Positions 15,718-23,429 of a stretch of DNA of 32,551 nucleotides are shown piece after piece. The stretch's first letter is position 1; the number at the start of each line of letters is the position of its first letter. Made by a program: the position numbers and the translations under genes. Under the pieces are notes generated by a model. It did no database searches, had not been told where the DNA came from, and saw only the letters and a program-made list of their open reading frames with translations. Source of the stretch: Desulfobacteraceae bacterium (lineage in GTDB: Bacteria > Desulfobacterota > Desulfobacteria > Desulfobacterales > Desulfosalsimonadaceae); the NCBI GenBank assembly GCA_003597945.1, contig QZJS01000076.1, forward strand, positions 1-32,551, given 5' to 3'.

Positions 15718-17653
15718 TCAAGACAACCAGAGCGTATTAACCCTTCACAAGCAGGGCAAATTCATCTGCTATTTTTCGGAACTGGACCCCTTTGCCGGTA
15801 AATGGCTCGGACTTTCACCTGAAAAAGCCGCTGACAGGGCCATTAATGCAATCAAGATGCTTTGTCTGGCTTTTCATCACGTCATTATCCCGCCCGGATA
15901 TTTAATTAAAAATCCTGTCATGTGGATAGTATTGAGCCGATTAAAACCGCTCTTCGAGTACGGCCTGCTTTCCATTTCCATAGACCGAAAATTTAGCAGC
16001 AATCCCTTTCTTTTCTTCGAGCAGAAACTGGAAGAAGAAGTTTATCACGACGTCACTGGCATCGGCCTTTCTTCTGAAAAACGGCATGGTTTGACCAAAC
16101 AGATGAAAGCGCTCGTTAAAAACGGATATTTCCTTTCCCGGGACTCGACGGTCCAGATAACCGGTTTCGGCAACGAAGCTGAAAGCTTATCCACATCCCT
16201 GGCCCGGCAATCCGAAAACCGTCCCAAAGCGCTGCTCGAAGGCATCAAACGCCTTAAAGACGAAGGGCTGATTTCAAGTCGGGATCACTGGATGGCCCTG
16301 CTTCATCATCCATCTTATCATCCGCCGCCCGATGTCGTCGAAGGGATCACTCAACTCATACACGAACATTATTTTCAGCAGGGATGGATCGGCAACCATT
16401 GCGTGATGTATCCTTCCTCTTTTTTAACAGCTTCGTATCTACCCGTAAAATCATCGTTCCCGTTTAAATGGTTTGCCTTTCACGTTTCGGTCATTTCATC
16501 GGTCATTGCGCACCAGGGGGTTGATCCCGCAGCAGTGGTCAATCTGCCCCTTGACTGTTTCATTTCTGATCTAGCCCTCGCTCCTGAAATGAATTTCTGG
16601 CGGCAGGCATACCACGCGCAAGCGGATAAACTTGAAACGTCCGTGGCTCGCAATTTGACGACTCAAATAGAATCCCGAACTCCAGGAAAAGACCCATTGT
16701 GTTTTGCCTATACGGATTTGGGAAAAAGAATCACCGGCCGTCTGATTGGGAACCTGAGCGATATGGGAGTATTTATGCAATGGGCGGTATCCCGGCTTCG
16801 GTCAGCGGCAAAAAACCCAACGTTATTTTTCCCAGGAAAAAAATTAATCGTTGGTTTTCCCGCAAGTTTACCCGGAGCGGGTTTTCTGGACCTGAAGATT
16901 CGCATGCCCTGCGGTTGGAAATTCAGGGAAAGGGCGAAAAATAAACAATATATTATCAGTTTTCAGGACAGGGAAATAACGGGGCCCAACGCGAGAAAAG
17001 CGAAGTTTGACCGTGCGCCCTTTCAATTGTTTCTGGCCCTTCTCCAGAAGCACGGCCATTTGCTTGAGCAACATGTAGCCATTGCCATTATGGAACGGAT
17101 TACAAGAGAATTCCATGGTCCCATCATGTTGCAGCAATGGGATCCGCCACCGGGCATCCGGGGTGAATCTTTCATCTCATATCCTGAAATAAACCGGATA
17201 GTTGCCAAACTAAAGAGACAACTGGAAAAAATCGGTCTTGATAATGCTGTCCAAACCGTGCGGGCAAAAGGGTGGCGGATGATCACATCCGGCGACTTTG
17301 TCTTCAAGGATATGCCGGCTTGCCTGCCGGATTCCATGGGCCAGGACTTTCTGTCTGTTGACATCAACACAAGAAAAGTCCGCCATCTGGGCAAAACATG
17401 CCGTTTGGGTCCGCTGCCATTTAAGTTATTCCAATTATTGATGCGTTACGGCGGCGTTCCAATCAACACCCGGTTGATCAACCTGGAACTGGGCCTTATC
17501 AGAGAACCTTTATCCACCAGAGAATATAACTCCGTTCAAGCCCGTATCCGCCAGTATTTTAAAATCCTACGAAAAGCCTTGTCAGACATTGGGGCTCCCG
17601 TCCGCATTGTGTCCGAATACGGCGTCGGGTGGCGCCTGTCCCCCTTAAAATAA
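15710..17653 (+). CDS. 647-residue protein with two tandem OmpR/PhoB-like winged helices; putative regulator
   Basis: The ATG at 15710 overlaps the end of the lipoprotein gene, so the two are co-translated. Residues 1-400 match nothing I recognise; they are rich in aromatic and hydrophobic residues (IIPPGYLIKNPVMWIVLSRL, FPFKWFAFHVSVISS) and show no clear signal peptide. Residues about 424-525 (PFQLFLALLQKHGHLL, then IVAKLKRQLEKI and VRAKGWRM) and about 556-647 (PFKLFQLLMRYGGVPI, then IRQYFKILRKALS and IVSEYGVGWRL) each follow the OmpR-type effector pattern, including the VRxxGxGWR-like closing wing. A duplicated effector domain on one chain is unusual. It may respond to the partner lipoprotein and regulate the peptide locus next to it. 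No receiver or kinase domain is present. Confidence 0.7.
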   Translation: MNDQDNQSVLTLHKQGKFICYFSELDPFAGKWLGLSPEKAADRAINAIKMLCLAFHHVIIPPGYLIKNPVMWIVLSRLKPLFEYGLLSISIDRKFSSNPFLFFEQKLEEEVYHDVTGIGLSSEKRHGLTKQMKALVKNGYFLSRDSTVQITGFGNEAESLSTSLARQSENRPKALLEGIKRLKDEGLISSRDHWMALLHHPSYHPPPDVVEGITQLIHEHYFQQGWIGNHCVMYPSSFLTASYLPVKSSFPFKWFAFHVSVISSVIAHQGVDPAAVVNLPLDCFISDLALAPEMNFWRQAYHAQADKLETSVARNLTTQIESRTPGKDPLCFAYTDLGKRITGRLIGNLSDMGVFMQWAVSRLRSAAKNPTLFFPGKKLIVGFPASLPGAGFLDLKIRMPCGWKFRERAKNKQYIISFQDREITGPNARKAKFDRAPFQLFLALLQKHGHLLEQHVAIAIMERITREFHGPIMLQQWDPPPGIRGESFISYPEINRIVAKLKRQLEKIGLDNAVQTVRAKGWRMITSGDFVFKDMPACLPDSMGQDFLSVDINTRKVRHLGKTCRLGPLPFKLFQLLMRYGGVPINTRLINLELGLIREPLSTREYNSVQARIRQYFKILRKALSDIGAPVRIVSEYGVGWRLSPLK

Positions 17654-17811
17654 AATCTTTTCAACGGCCTCCATTTTTTTCCATTCGTCAAAAATTCTCA
17701 CGTTTCGTTCATATTCTGCTCCGGGATTTCTGTTTATTATCTTACCCACAATCCGGATTGGGAATCGCTTTTTGAAAATTTTTTAACGTTTAATCAGAAA
17801 AGGAGGATGTC
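17654..17811 (+). promoter_or_regulatory. Untranslated leader before the small peptide gene
   Basis: The 158-base AT-rich stretch holds a TATTAT at about 17736 without a good -35, and a GG-N10-GC arrangement near 17755 that could be a weak sigma-54 site. It ends in AAAAGGAGG. A promoter here is likely but not pinned down. Confidence 0.35.
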
Positions 17812-17892
17812 ATGATTCACATTATCGCCGGTTCGTTTGAGGTCATCGCAGGACTGATGTGTTGCGGTGGCGGGCCCACTAGTCGCATATAG
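17812..17892 (+). CDS. 26-residue peptide, candidate RiPP precursor with a CCGGGP core
   Basis: This very small gene runs ATG 17812 to TAG 17890-17892. The ribosome site AAAAGGAGG, five bases before the ATG, is among the strongest in the window. Residues 1-16 form a hydrophobic leader-like part (starting MIHIIAGSFEVIAG) with Glu10. Residues 17-26 are Cys17, Cys18, Gly19-21, Pro22, Thr23, Ser24, Arg25, Ile26, a Cys/Gly tail like the core of radical-SAM-modified peptides. It is followed by a strong hairpin and then a SPASM radical SAM gene. Leader-core peptides 20-60 residues long directly ahead of a SPASM enzyme are the hallmark of RiPP loci; thioether or other carbon-linked crosslinks on the cysteines would be expected (inference). 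I do not recognise a named precursor family. A spurious ORF cannot be excluded. Confidence 0.6.
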   Translation: MIHIIAGSFEVIAGLMCCGGGPTSRI

Positions 17893-17922
17893 TCAGATCA
17901 ATGATCCACAATGATGTTTAAC

Positions 17923-17951
17923 CCCCAAAGGGCTTCCGGGGCCCTTTGGGG
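17923..17951 (+). terminator. Perfect 11-bp hairpin between the peptide and maturase genes
   Basis: CCCCAAAGGGC (17923-17933) and GCCCTTTGGGG (17941-17951) are exact complements around a seven-base loop. No T run follows. It is likely a partial terminator or mRNA-stabilising element that keeps peptide expression above maturase expression, as is common in RiPP operons. Confidence 0.75.
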
Positions 17952-17979
17952 CATCATAAATGCGAAGGGGGAGTTTACC

Positions 17980-19293
17980 ATGAATACCTATTTTCTATCA
18001 CTGTTTACATCCGTCATGCCCTTATCCGTCAACGGGATGGGGGTGATTGCATTATTTAATACAATGTCCAAAGGATTTTGTCTGTTGACCCGAGATGAAT
18101 GGCGGCGGGTCCGGGAGCTTTTAGGCAGGCCCGCCGAAGATCAAACGCTTTCGGCATTGCACGACAATGGCATTATTGCCTTGGAAGGCACGGATGAACA
18201 GGCCGCCCTTAAGCTCTATCGAGAGCAGATCATCCACAGCAGCCATGTATTGAAAAGCCGCATGATGGTGACCTATGCCTGCAACTTCAGTTGCCTATAC
18301 TGCTACCAGGACTCAAAACCCCTTTCCATGTCCGAAGAGACGGCCCGGAAAATCGATTCCTATTACTTGGCCCTTATCCATCAAAAACACCCCCGAGTTG
18401 TTATGGATAATTACATCGGCGGCGAACCCCTTCTCAATTTTGAAGTGGTTTTGAATTCCGCATCACGTCGCTATCATTTTTGTTTGGGAAAAGAAATCGA
18501 TTATGATTGGGGCATCACCACCAACGGACTGCTGTTAGATGAAAACAGGTTTAACCGGATGCTGACGGCAAACTTGAAACACATCCGGGTGAGCCTGGCG
18601 GGGCCGGAAAAAATCCATGACCGGCTGCGTCCCGATAAAGAGGGAAAAGGGACTTATAAAGCCATTATAAAAAATCTCAAAAACATCGATCAGCGGGTGA
18701 AGGTCGGCATTGAATGCCAATATGACGCCGGTTCAGAAGACTACAGGCAAATCCCTTTGATGTTGGATGAAATGGCCGCCGGAGGGATTCGGGCCGATGA
18801 AATCGCCTTCACTCCGATTCAGAAAAGACGCCATGAAACCCGGTTTATGTGCGGCAATGGCGACTATGCCATTCATGCATGGCTTGCCGCCGAAGCGGTC
18901 CGACGAGGATTTCCCATGCATGATGGTCCGCCGGGGAATTACTGCATGGCTGATATCCGCAATTACCTGATTTTTGATGTAAAAGGAAATATTCTCCCAT
19001 GCCTGCTGGATTGCGGGGAATTGGCGTATGGCGATGTGTTCAAGGGAATTGACTTTCGAAAAGAGGCGAAGATACTCAATCGGCGGGCGCCTGAAAAATG
19101 TATCGCGTCTTGTGAACTGGCGCCCCTTTGCACCGGCGGATGCCGTTTACAGGAATATTACCGTTCCGGCGACTTCAACGGCATTGACTGCCCCTATGGA
19201 ATGCTGAAGGCAAGCCTTGAAGCCCATATCAATACATTGGCCATCAAAGCCTTTGAACAAAACGCTCCGGACCTCTTAACTCATGCTATTTAA
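17980..19293 (+). CDS. Radical SAM/SPASM peptide maturase
   Basis: The protein has 437 residues from the ATG at 17980, with AAGGGGGAG seven bases upstream; a reading from 17911 runs through the hairpin and has no site. Residues 1-90 resemble the N-terminal substrate-recruiting part of SPASM maturases (NGMGVIALFNTMSKGFCLL, then ALHDNGII). The radical SAM motif is C101-x3-C105-x2-C108 (CNFSCLYC), followed by YIGGEPLLNFE. The C-terminal SPASM region has Cys322, 341, 345, 374, 378, 384, 388 and 404 (CELAPLCTGGCRLQEY), enough for two auxiliary [4Fe-4S] clusters. Such enzymes install thioether or C-C crosslinks on ribosomal peptides. The 26-residue peptide 87 bases upstream is the obvious substrate. 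No protease, transporter or PqqD-like gene is adjacent. Confidence 0.92.
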   Translation: MNTYFLSLFTSVMPLSVNGMGVIALFNTMSKGFCLLTRDEWRRVRELLGRPAEDQTLSALHDNGIIALEGTDEQAALKLYREQIIHSSHVLKSRMMVTYACNFSCLYCYQDSKPLSMSEETARKIDSYYLALIHQKHPRVVMDNYIGGEPLLNFEVVLNSASRRYHFCLGKEIDYDWGITTNGLLLDENRFNRMLTANLKHIRVSLAGPEKIHDRLRPDKEGKGTYKAIIKNLKNIDQRVKVGIECQYDAGSEDYRQIPLMLDEMAAGGIRADEIAFTPIQKRRHETRFMCGNGDYAIHAWLAAEAVRRGFPMHDGPPGNYCMADIRNYLIFDVKGNILPCLLDCGELAYGDVFKGIDFRKEAKILNRRAPEKCIASCELAPLCTGGCRLQEYYRSGDFNGIDCPYGMLKASLEAHINTLAIKAFEQNAPDLLTHAI

Positions 19294-19374
19294 TGAATTC
19301 TGGCAATATGAGGCAAACCGGGCCTGGGAAGCGAAAATAGCCATGAAGGCGCACTTGGCTTACCATCTCGGAAA

Positions 19375-21129
19375 TCAGGCCTTCTGGTTCAGGGGCAGGC
19401 AGATAAGGAATTTAGTCCCTTTTCCGGGCGCGCTTATGCATTCAATGGTTCCGCCGTGGGCCTCGATGTTGGATTTGACGATGGTCAAGCCGAGACCGTT
19501 GCCCAGGACCCCTTTGGTGGAAAAAAACGGTTCGTAAATTTTTTCCAGGGTTTGTGCGTCCATGCCGGATCCGGTATCAACAACGGATATCAGAAGATGT
19601 TCGGCCGCCGCTTTTCCGCTAATGGTGATGGTCCCGGAGCCGGCCATGGCCTCTATGCCGTTTTTCATGAGGTTGGTAAATGCATGGTTCATCAGGCCGG
19701 CATCCATACGCACAGGAGGAATCGCCGGATCCCAGTTGAAGGCCACGGAAATTCCCCGCGCGTCGGCTTCCGGACGGAGGACATCCAGAACTTCCCGGAT
19801 CAGGTCGTCAAGGGCGCCCCGGATGAAGTTCAGCTCGGGCTTTCGCGCAAAATTCATATATTCCTTGATGAAGATCCGGGTCTGGGCCATTGCGCTTTCG
19901 ATGTTTTTCAGGACATGCCGGCCATTGGGGCTTAAGGGCTCTTTTTTCAGGCCGGAAAGCATCATCTGAACGCCGAATAAAAAATTGCCCATTTCATGGG
20001 ACACCTTGCTGGCCACCGTTCCCAGAGACGCGAGATTTTTGGTATGGGCCAGGGTGCGGGCGGTTTCAACCTCACGGGCCACATATTGTTTCAGGGAATC
20101 CGTCATTTCGTTAAAGGCTTTGCCCAGGTCCCCGATTTCATCTTCCCGGTCAATGTATATGTTCTGGTCCAGGTCTCCCCGGCTGATGCGCCGCACATGA
20201 AGATGCAGCGCCTGGATGGGTTCCAGAAGCCGCCGGCTGCCCCGCCATCCCCATAAAATCGCGCCAATGGAAATAAACAGGATGATCAGCGCGGCCCAAT
20301 AGCTGTTTTGATAGAAATACGCGAATACTTCCCGTCGCGGCTGGGTCAGGGCCACGATCCAGTCCAAATCGGGAACATAAACTCCCAGATTGTAAGCAAC
20401 GCCGTCGTCAACTTCAACCCATTCCACCGGCCCGGGGTTTTCGCGGATGGCGTCAAGGGCCTCCGGTGTTATCACATCACTCAATTGAAGCACCCGGTGA
20501 ATTTCCCGGTGGGCGATGATGCGGCCGGAACCATCCATCACATAAACCTGGCCTGTTTTGCCGATCTGGATGCCTTCCAGAATCTCCCAGATGAATTTGA
20601 GACTCAGCCGGGCCCGCAGAATTTCATCCACCTGTCCCAGGCGAAACACGGGCACGTAGAAATCCACATAAGGCAGGGCGTTCTCCTCGGCCGTGACCGG
20701 GGAAACCGCGGTCCGGCCGGACAAGGCCCGGTCAAGCAAATCCCTGTGAGGTGCCGGTTGAGAAAGGGCCTCCGGTTCCGCGGAGGCAATGATGAGGCCC
20801 TGGGGGGAGATCAGGTCGACGCCGGAAAACCGCGGGTTTTGATGAACAAAGGCCGTAAGGGCGATTTCTTTTTGCCAGGGATCGAGTTTTAAAGAGGCCG
20901 CGGCCAGGGCCAGGGTTTCCAGTTCCATCCGGGCATTTTCAGAAAACAGGGCAATGCCGCCGGCGGCAGTGGTAATGATATTGGCGTAATCGGCAAGAAT
21001 GGTTTTTTGAAAAAACCGATGGTTTGAGGCGATGAGAATCGCGCTGGTGAGAAAAATGGCGCCAATGACAAAGGGCAGAATAAACGCCAGGGTTTGGTAT
21101 AACAGTTTTTTCTTTACAAAAGAGCCCAT
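19375..21129 (-). CDS. Membrane sensor histidine kinase with extracytoplasmic Cache-like sensor and HAMP
   Basis: The protein has 584 residues. A transmembrane helix at 11-34 and another near 277-296 frame a periplasmic domain of about 240 residues with the dCache-like pattern GKTGQVYVMDGSGRIIAHRE. A HAMP linker follows (LLEPIQALHLHVRRISRGDLDQNI...DEIGDLGKAFNEM). The phosphoacceptor is His378 in VSHEMGNFL, an H-box in which the usual Arg-Asn-Pro is replaced by Gly-Asn-Phe. ATP-binding boxes are NLMKNGIEAM (N), DTGSGMD (G1), FFSTK (F) and GNGLGLTIVKSN (G2). No response regulator lies in the window. The start is 50 bases behind the TonB receptor stop on the same strand, so the two are probably cotranscribed and may sense related substrates (inference). 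Confidence 0.93.
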   Translation of the reverse strand: MGSFVKKKLLYQTLAFILPFVIGAIFLTSAILIASNHRFFQKTILADYANIITTAAGGIALFSENARMELETLALAAASLKLDPWQKEIALTAFVHQNPRFSGVDLISPQGLIIASAEPEALSQPAPHRDLLDRALSGRTAVSPVTAEENALPYVDFYVPVFRLGQVDEILRARLSLKFIWEILEGIQIGKTGQVYVMDGSGRIIAHREIHRVLQLSDVITPEALDAIRENPGPVEWVEVDDGVAYNLGVYVPDLDWIVALTQPRREVFAYFYQNSYWAALIILFISIGAILWGWRGSRRLLEPIQALHLHVRRISRGDLDQNIYIDREDEIGDLGKAFNEMTDSLKQYVAREVETARTLAHTKNLASLGTVASKVSHEMGNFLFGVQMMLSGLKKEPLSPNGRHVLKNIESAMAQTRIFIKEYMNFARKPELNFIRGALDDLIREVLDVLRPEADARGISVAFNWDPAIPPVRMDAGLMNHAFTNLMKNGIEAMAGSGTITISGKAAAEHLLISVVDTGSGMDAQTLEKIYEPFFSTKGVLGNGLGLTIVKSNIEAHGGTIECISAPGKGTKFLICLPLNQKA

Positions 21130-21179
21130 GGCCCATTCCTAAACGAGCCGCCGAAAAAAAGCAAAGGGATAATGTGATA

Positions 21180-23024
21180 TTACAGAGATAACTGAATCCC
21201 CGCCTCCACCCAGCGGTCCGGCTGGGGCCAGACGCTCCGGTAGACCGTGTTGGAATTAAACAGGTTGTAGACGGCGCAGAACACCTCGGCCTGATCCAGA
21301 TAATTGATTTCCGGCAGCCGGGCCTTAAACAGATAGTCAAACACGAATTTCTTGTCTTTGGTTTCAGAATACGTGGAATTGAAATCCGTGTATTTTCCAA
21401 AAAGCGAATGGGTCATCCAGCGCCAGGTATAGGCCGCGGATGCCTGGTACTGTAAGGTGGGAATGTCTTTTACCGTCCGGTTGGCGGTTTCGTCCTTGAC
21501 ATCGGTGAGGCTGCCGGAAACAGACAGATCCAGGCCGACGTCAAAGGCCGCGGACAGGACGGCTTCCATGCCTTTGCGGGAGACCTCGTCGATATTCTCA
21601 AATTTGCGGGTGTCCCAATCATAGCGGATCAGATCCTCCACATCCGCGTAAAAGGCGTTGATTTCCAGCCGCAGGATTCTAAGAAACCGGACTTCCGTGC
21701 CCACCTGATAATTGACGGCGGTTTCCGGGTCCAGATCCTGGTTGCCGTAGACGGGGTCCTTGACCCAGGCCGCGGGCGGCGCTGAAAATCCCCTGGCCAC
21801 CTGGGCGCGGATGAGTGCCCGGTTTTCGGCGAGGCGATACACCACGCCGCCGGACGGGCTCACGGCGGAACCGAAATCCCGGTTGTCGTCGTATCGCAGC
21901 CCGGTATTTAAGGTGAGCTTATCATGGGTGAAGGTATCATTGGCATAAACGGCCCAGTTCCGGGTGGAGTATTTTTGGGTGTAGTTGATCCAGTCAAACT
22001 TTCCCCAGTCGCCGTCAAACCCCAGGTTTACCGCATGAGTCGGCGCCGGCGTATAATTGATTTTCGCGCTCCCGCCCCAGGTGCGTTCATCGTAATCATT
22101 AAATATTTCCCGGCGGTCCGCATAAACATCGTCGATTTTCGTGTCAAACCGATGGTGGCGGCCTTCCACGGAAACGCCGAGATGATCCGTCAATGAGGTT
22201 TCAAAAAGCAGTCGCTGGTAGGAACGCGTCTGGTTGATGTCGTCCCAGAAATCCGGATAGATGATAAGCGGGTCTTCGTTGTTGGCGTCATCGTAGCTGC
22301 CCATGAAGCTCACGCGGCTGGCATCGTTAATGTCGTAATGGAGCTTGCCGTAGACGGCGGTCTGGTCATAGGCGGAATTATCCACAAACCCGTTGCTTTC
22401 GTCATGGGTCAACGACAGAAAATAGCCGAACCGGTCTTTGGTCCCGGTGATATGGCCCCGGTTTTTAAATGTGTCGGCCTTGCCGTATGAGGTCCGGACA
22501 AAGGCCCCAACGGGCTTTTCCGCATCCGGCTCCCGGGTGATGATATTGATGACCCCGCCCAGAGACGAACCCCAGGCCGAAGACGCCGCGCCTTTGTAAA
22601 CCTCGATGCGTTCGATGGAATCCACCGGCAGGGTGGTCAGATCCGTCAGGGGGTTGGCCAGCATGTTGTGGGGTACGCCGTCCACATAAACCGCCACGTG
22701 CCGGGTCTCGGAGCCCTGAATCCGGGCCGTGGCCATGGCTCCCGGGCCTCCGGCGAACTGAACGGACACGCCGGGGATATACTGGAGCACTTCTCCCACC
22801 GTGGCCGCGGGCATGCGTTCAATGGCCGCCCGGTCGATTACGGTGATATTGGCCGCCACATCCTGTTTCGGGACTTCCTGACGGGTGGCGGTGACCACGA
22901 TTTCCCCGAGCCGGTATCGGTCATCATCGGCTTGTTCGGCTGCGGCGGCAAACGGTGAAAAGGCGATGAGCATCAGCGCCGTCATGATCACGGTCCATAT
23001 CCACTTGAATTTCGCCTGTTTCAT
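21180..23024 (-). CDS. TonB-dependent outer-membrane receptor (BtuB/FhuA type)
   Basis: The protein has 614 residues. A signal peptide covers about residues 1-29 (hydrophobic core ending FAAAA). EIVVTATRQ near 41-49 is the TonB-box-like N-terminal segment. The plug domain follows (VPKQDVAANITVIDRAAIERM, then DLTTLPVDSIERIEVYKGAASSAWGSSLGGVINIITR), and the rest is a beta-barrel ending in the aromatic-rich VEAGIQLSL. The length is close to BtuB and short for siderophore receptors, so a vitamin, metal chelate or small ligand is plausible. No transporter genes adjoin it. It is preceded by a leader with hairpin potential and followed by the sensor kinase. AAGGA lies eight bases before the ATG. Confidence 0.95.
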   Translation of the reverse strand: MKQAKFKWIWTVIMTALMLIAFSPFAAAAEQADDDRYRLGEIVVTATRQEVPKQDVAANITVIDRAAIERMPAATVGEVLQYIPGVSVQFAGGPGAMATARIQGSETRHVAVYVDGVPHNMLANPLTDLTTLPVDSIERIEVYKGAASSAWGSSLGGVINIITREPDAEKPVGAFVRTSYGKADTFKNRGHITGTKDRFGYFLSLTHDESNGFVDNSAYDQTAVYGKLHYDINDASRVSFMGSYDDANNEDPLIIYPDFWDDINQTRSYQRLLFETSLTDHLGVSVEGRHHRFDTKIDDVYADRREIFNDYDERTWGGSAKINYTPAPTHAVNLGFDGDWGKFDWINYTQKYSTRNWAVYANDTFTHDKLTLNTGLRYDDNRDFGSAVSPSGGVVYRLAENRALIRAQVARGFSAPPAAWVKDPVYGNQDLDPETAVNYQVGTEVRFLRILRLEINAFYADVEDLIRYDWDTRKFENIDEVSRKGMEAVLSAAFDVGLDLSVSGSLTDVKDETANRTVKDIPTLQYQASAAYTWRWMTHSLFGKYTDFNSTYSETKDKKFVFDYLFKARLPEINYLDQAEVFCAVYNLFNSNTVYRSVWPQPDRWVEAGIQLSL

Positions 23025-23049
23025 CAGGGAGTCCTTGTCGTTGGGTTGT

Positions 23050-23096
23050 TAAAAGAAAAAATTTCCCGGCTTCGGTTCCTGTTTTCCAGTCGCCGG
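23050..23096 (-). promoter_or_regulatory. Possible attenuator in the leader of the TonB receptor gene
   Basis: Read on the minus strand, GCCGG (23096-23092) can pair with CCGGC (23070-23066), followed by a T-rich run (AAATTTTTTCTTTT). The same GCCGG block could instead pair with an upstream CCGG-containing stretch, which would give mutually exclusive folds. The stem is short. No known riboswitch consensus was recognised. Confidence 0.25.
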
Positions 23097-23215
23097 CTTC
23101 CGCTGCCCGGCCGCCCTGGCCGATGCGGAACACCGTTTCTTAAAAAATTTTAATCTGTCTGAATTTATGGCAAGAGTCAACCAGTAAATGACGATAACCC
23201 GAGGCCTTTGCTTAA

Positions 23216-23280
23216 TTTCAAAACCTCAATGGCAAGGCGCGGGCCAATGAAAAAGAAGAGCATACATTGAGGTCCGTTTT
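23216..23280. repeat. Shorter relative of the family 2 repeat
   Basis: TTTCAAAACCTCAATGG at the left and CATTGAGGTCCGTTTTA at the right form imperfect inverted arms, with an interior (GGCAAGGCGCGGGCCAATGAAAAAG) closely like that of the full copy directly to its right. It sits in the leader region of the TonB receptor gene. Confidence 0.7.
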
Positions 23281-23282
23281 AT

Positions 23283-23429
23283 TAGGAGCTGTTTCAAAAC
23301 CTCAGATCAGGTTCAATGGCAAGGCGCAGGCCGATGAAAAAGCGGAGCATATTCCAATATATGTGAACATTTTGAATAGGGCTGCAACGCTGTCATTGGG
23401 CCTCAGATGGGGTTTTGAGACAGCTTCTC
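23283..23429. repeat. Family 2 palindromic (MITE-like) repeat, copy 1
   Basis: This is a 147-bp element with terminal inverted repeats of the form GAAGCTGTTTCAAAACC. It is roughly 90% identical by eye to the reverse complement of 31182-31328. The right end overlaps the last gene of the Ehr/Hyf operon: its final codons (EKLSQNPI) and stop at 23403-23405 lie inside the repeat. Confidence 0.92.

Noticed and set aside
17750..17775. Sigma-54 promoter before the RiPP peptide
   Set aside because: GG and GC are correctly spaced, but the rest of the consensus is poor and no enhancer-binding regulator is encoded nearby.
17812..17892. Selenocysteine in the small peptide, as in selenobiotic precursors
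   Set aside because: The frame ends in TAG, not TGA, and contains no internal TGA.
19283..19537. 84-codon frame overlapping the maturase end, considered as a second RiPP gene
   Set aside because: Two thirds of it is antisense to the kinase C-terminus and there is no ribosome site. Only its first 30 residues are outside other genes.
23025..23180. Cobalamin riboswitch before the TonB receptor
   Set aside because: The conserved B12-box and core sequences could not be found. Only a weak hairpin with a T-rich tail is visible.
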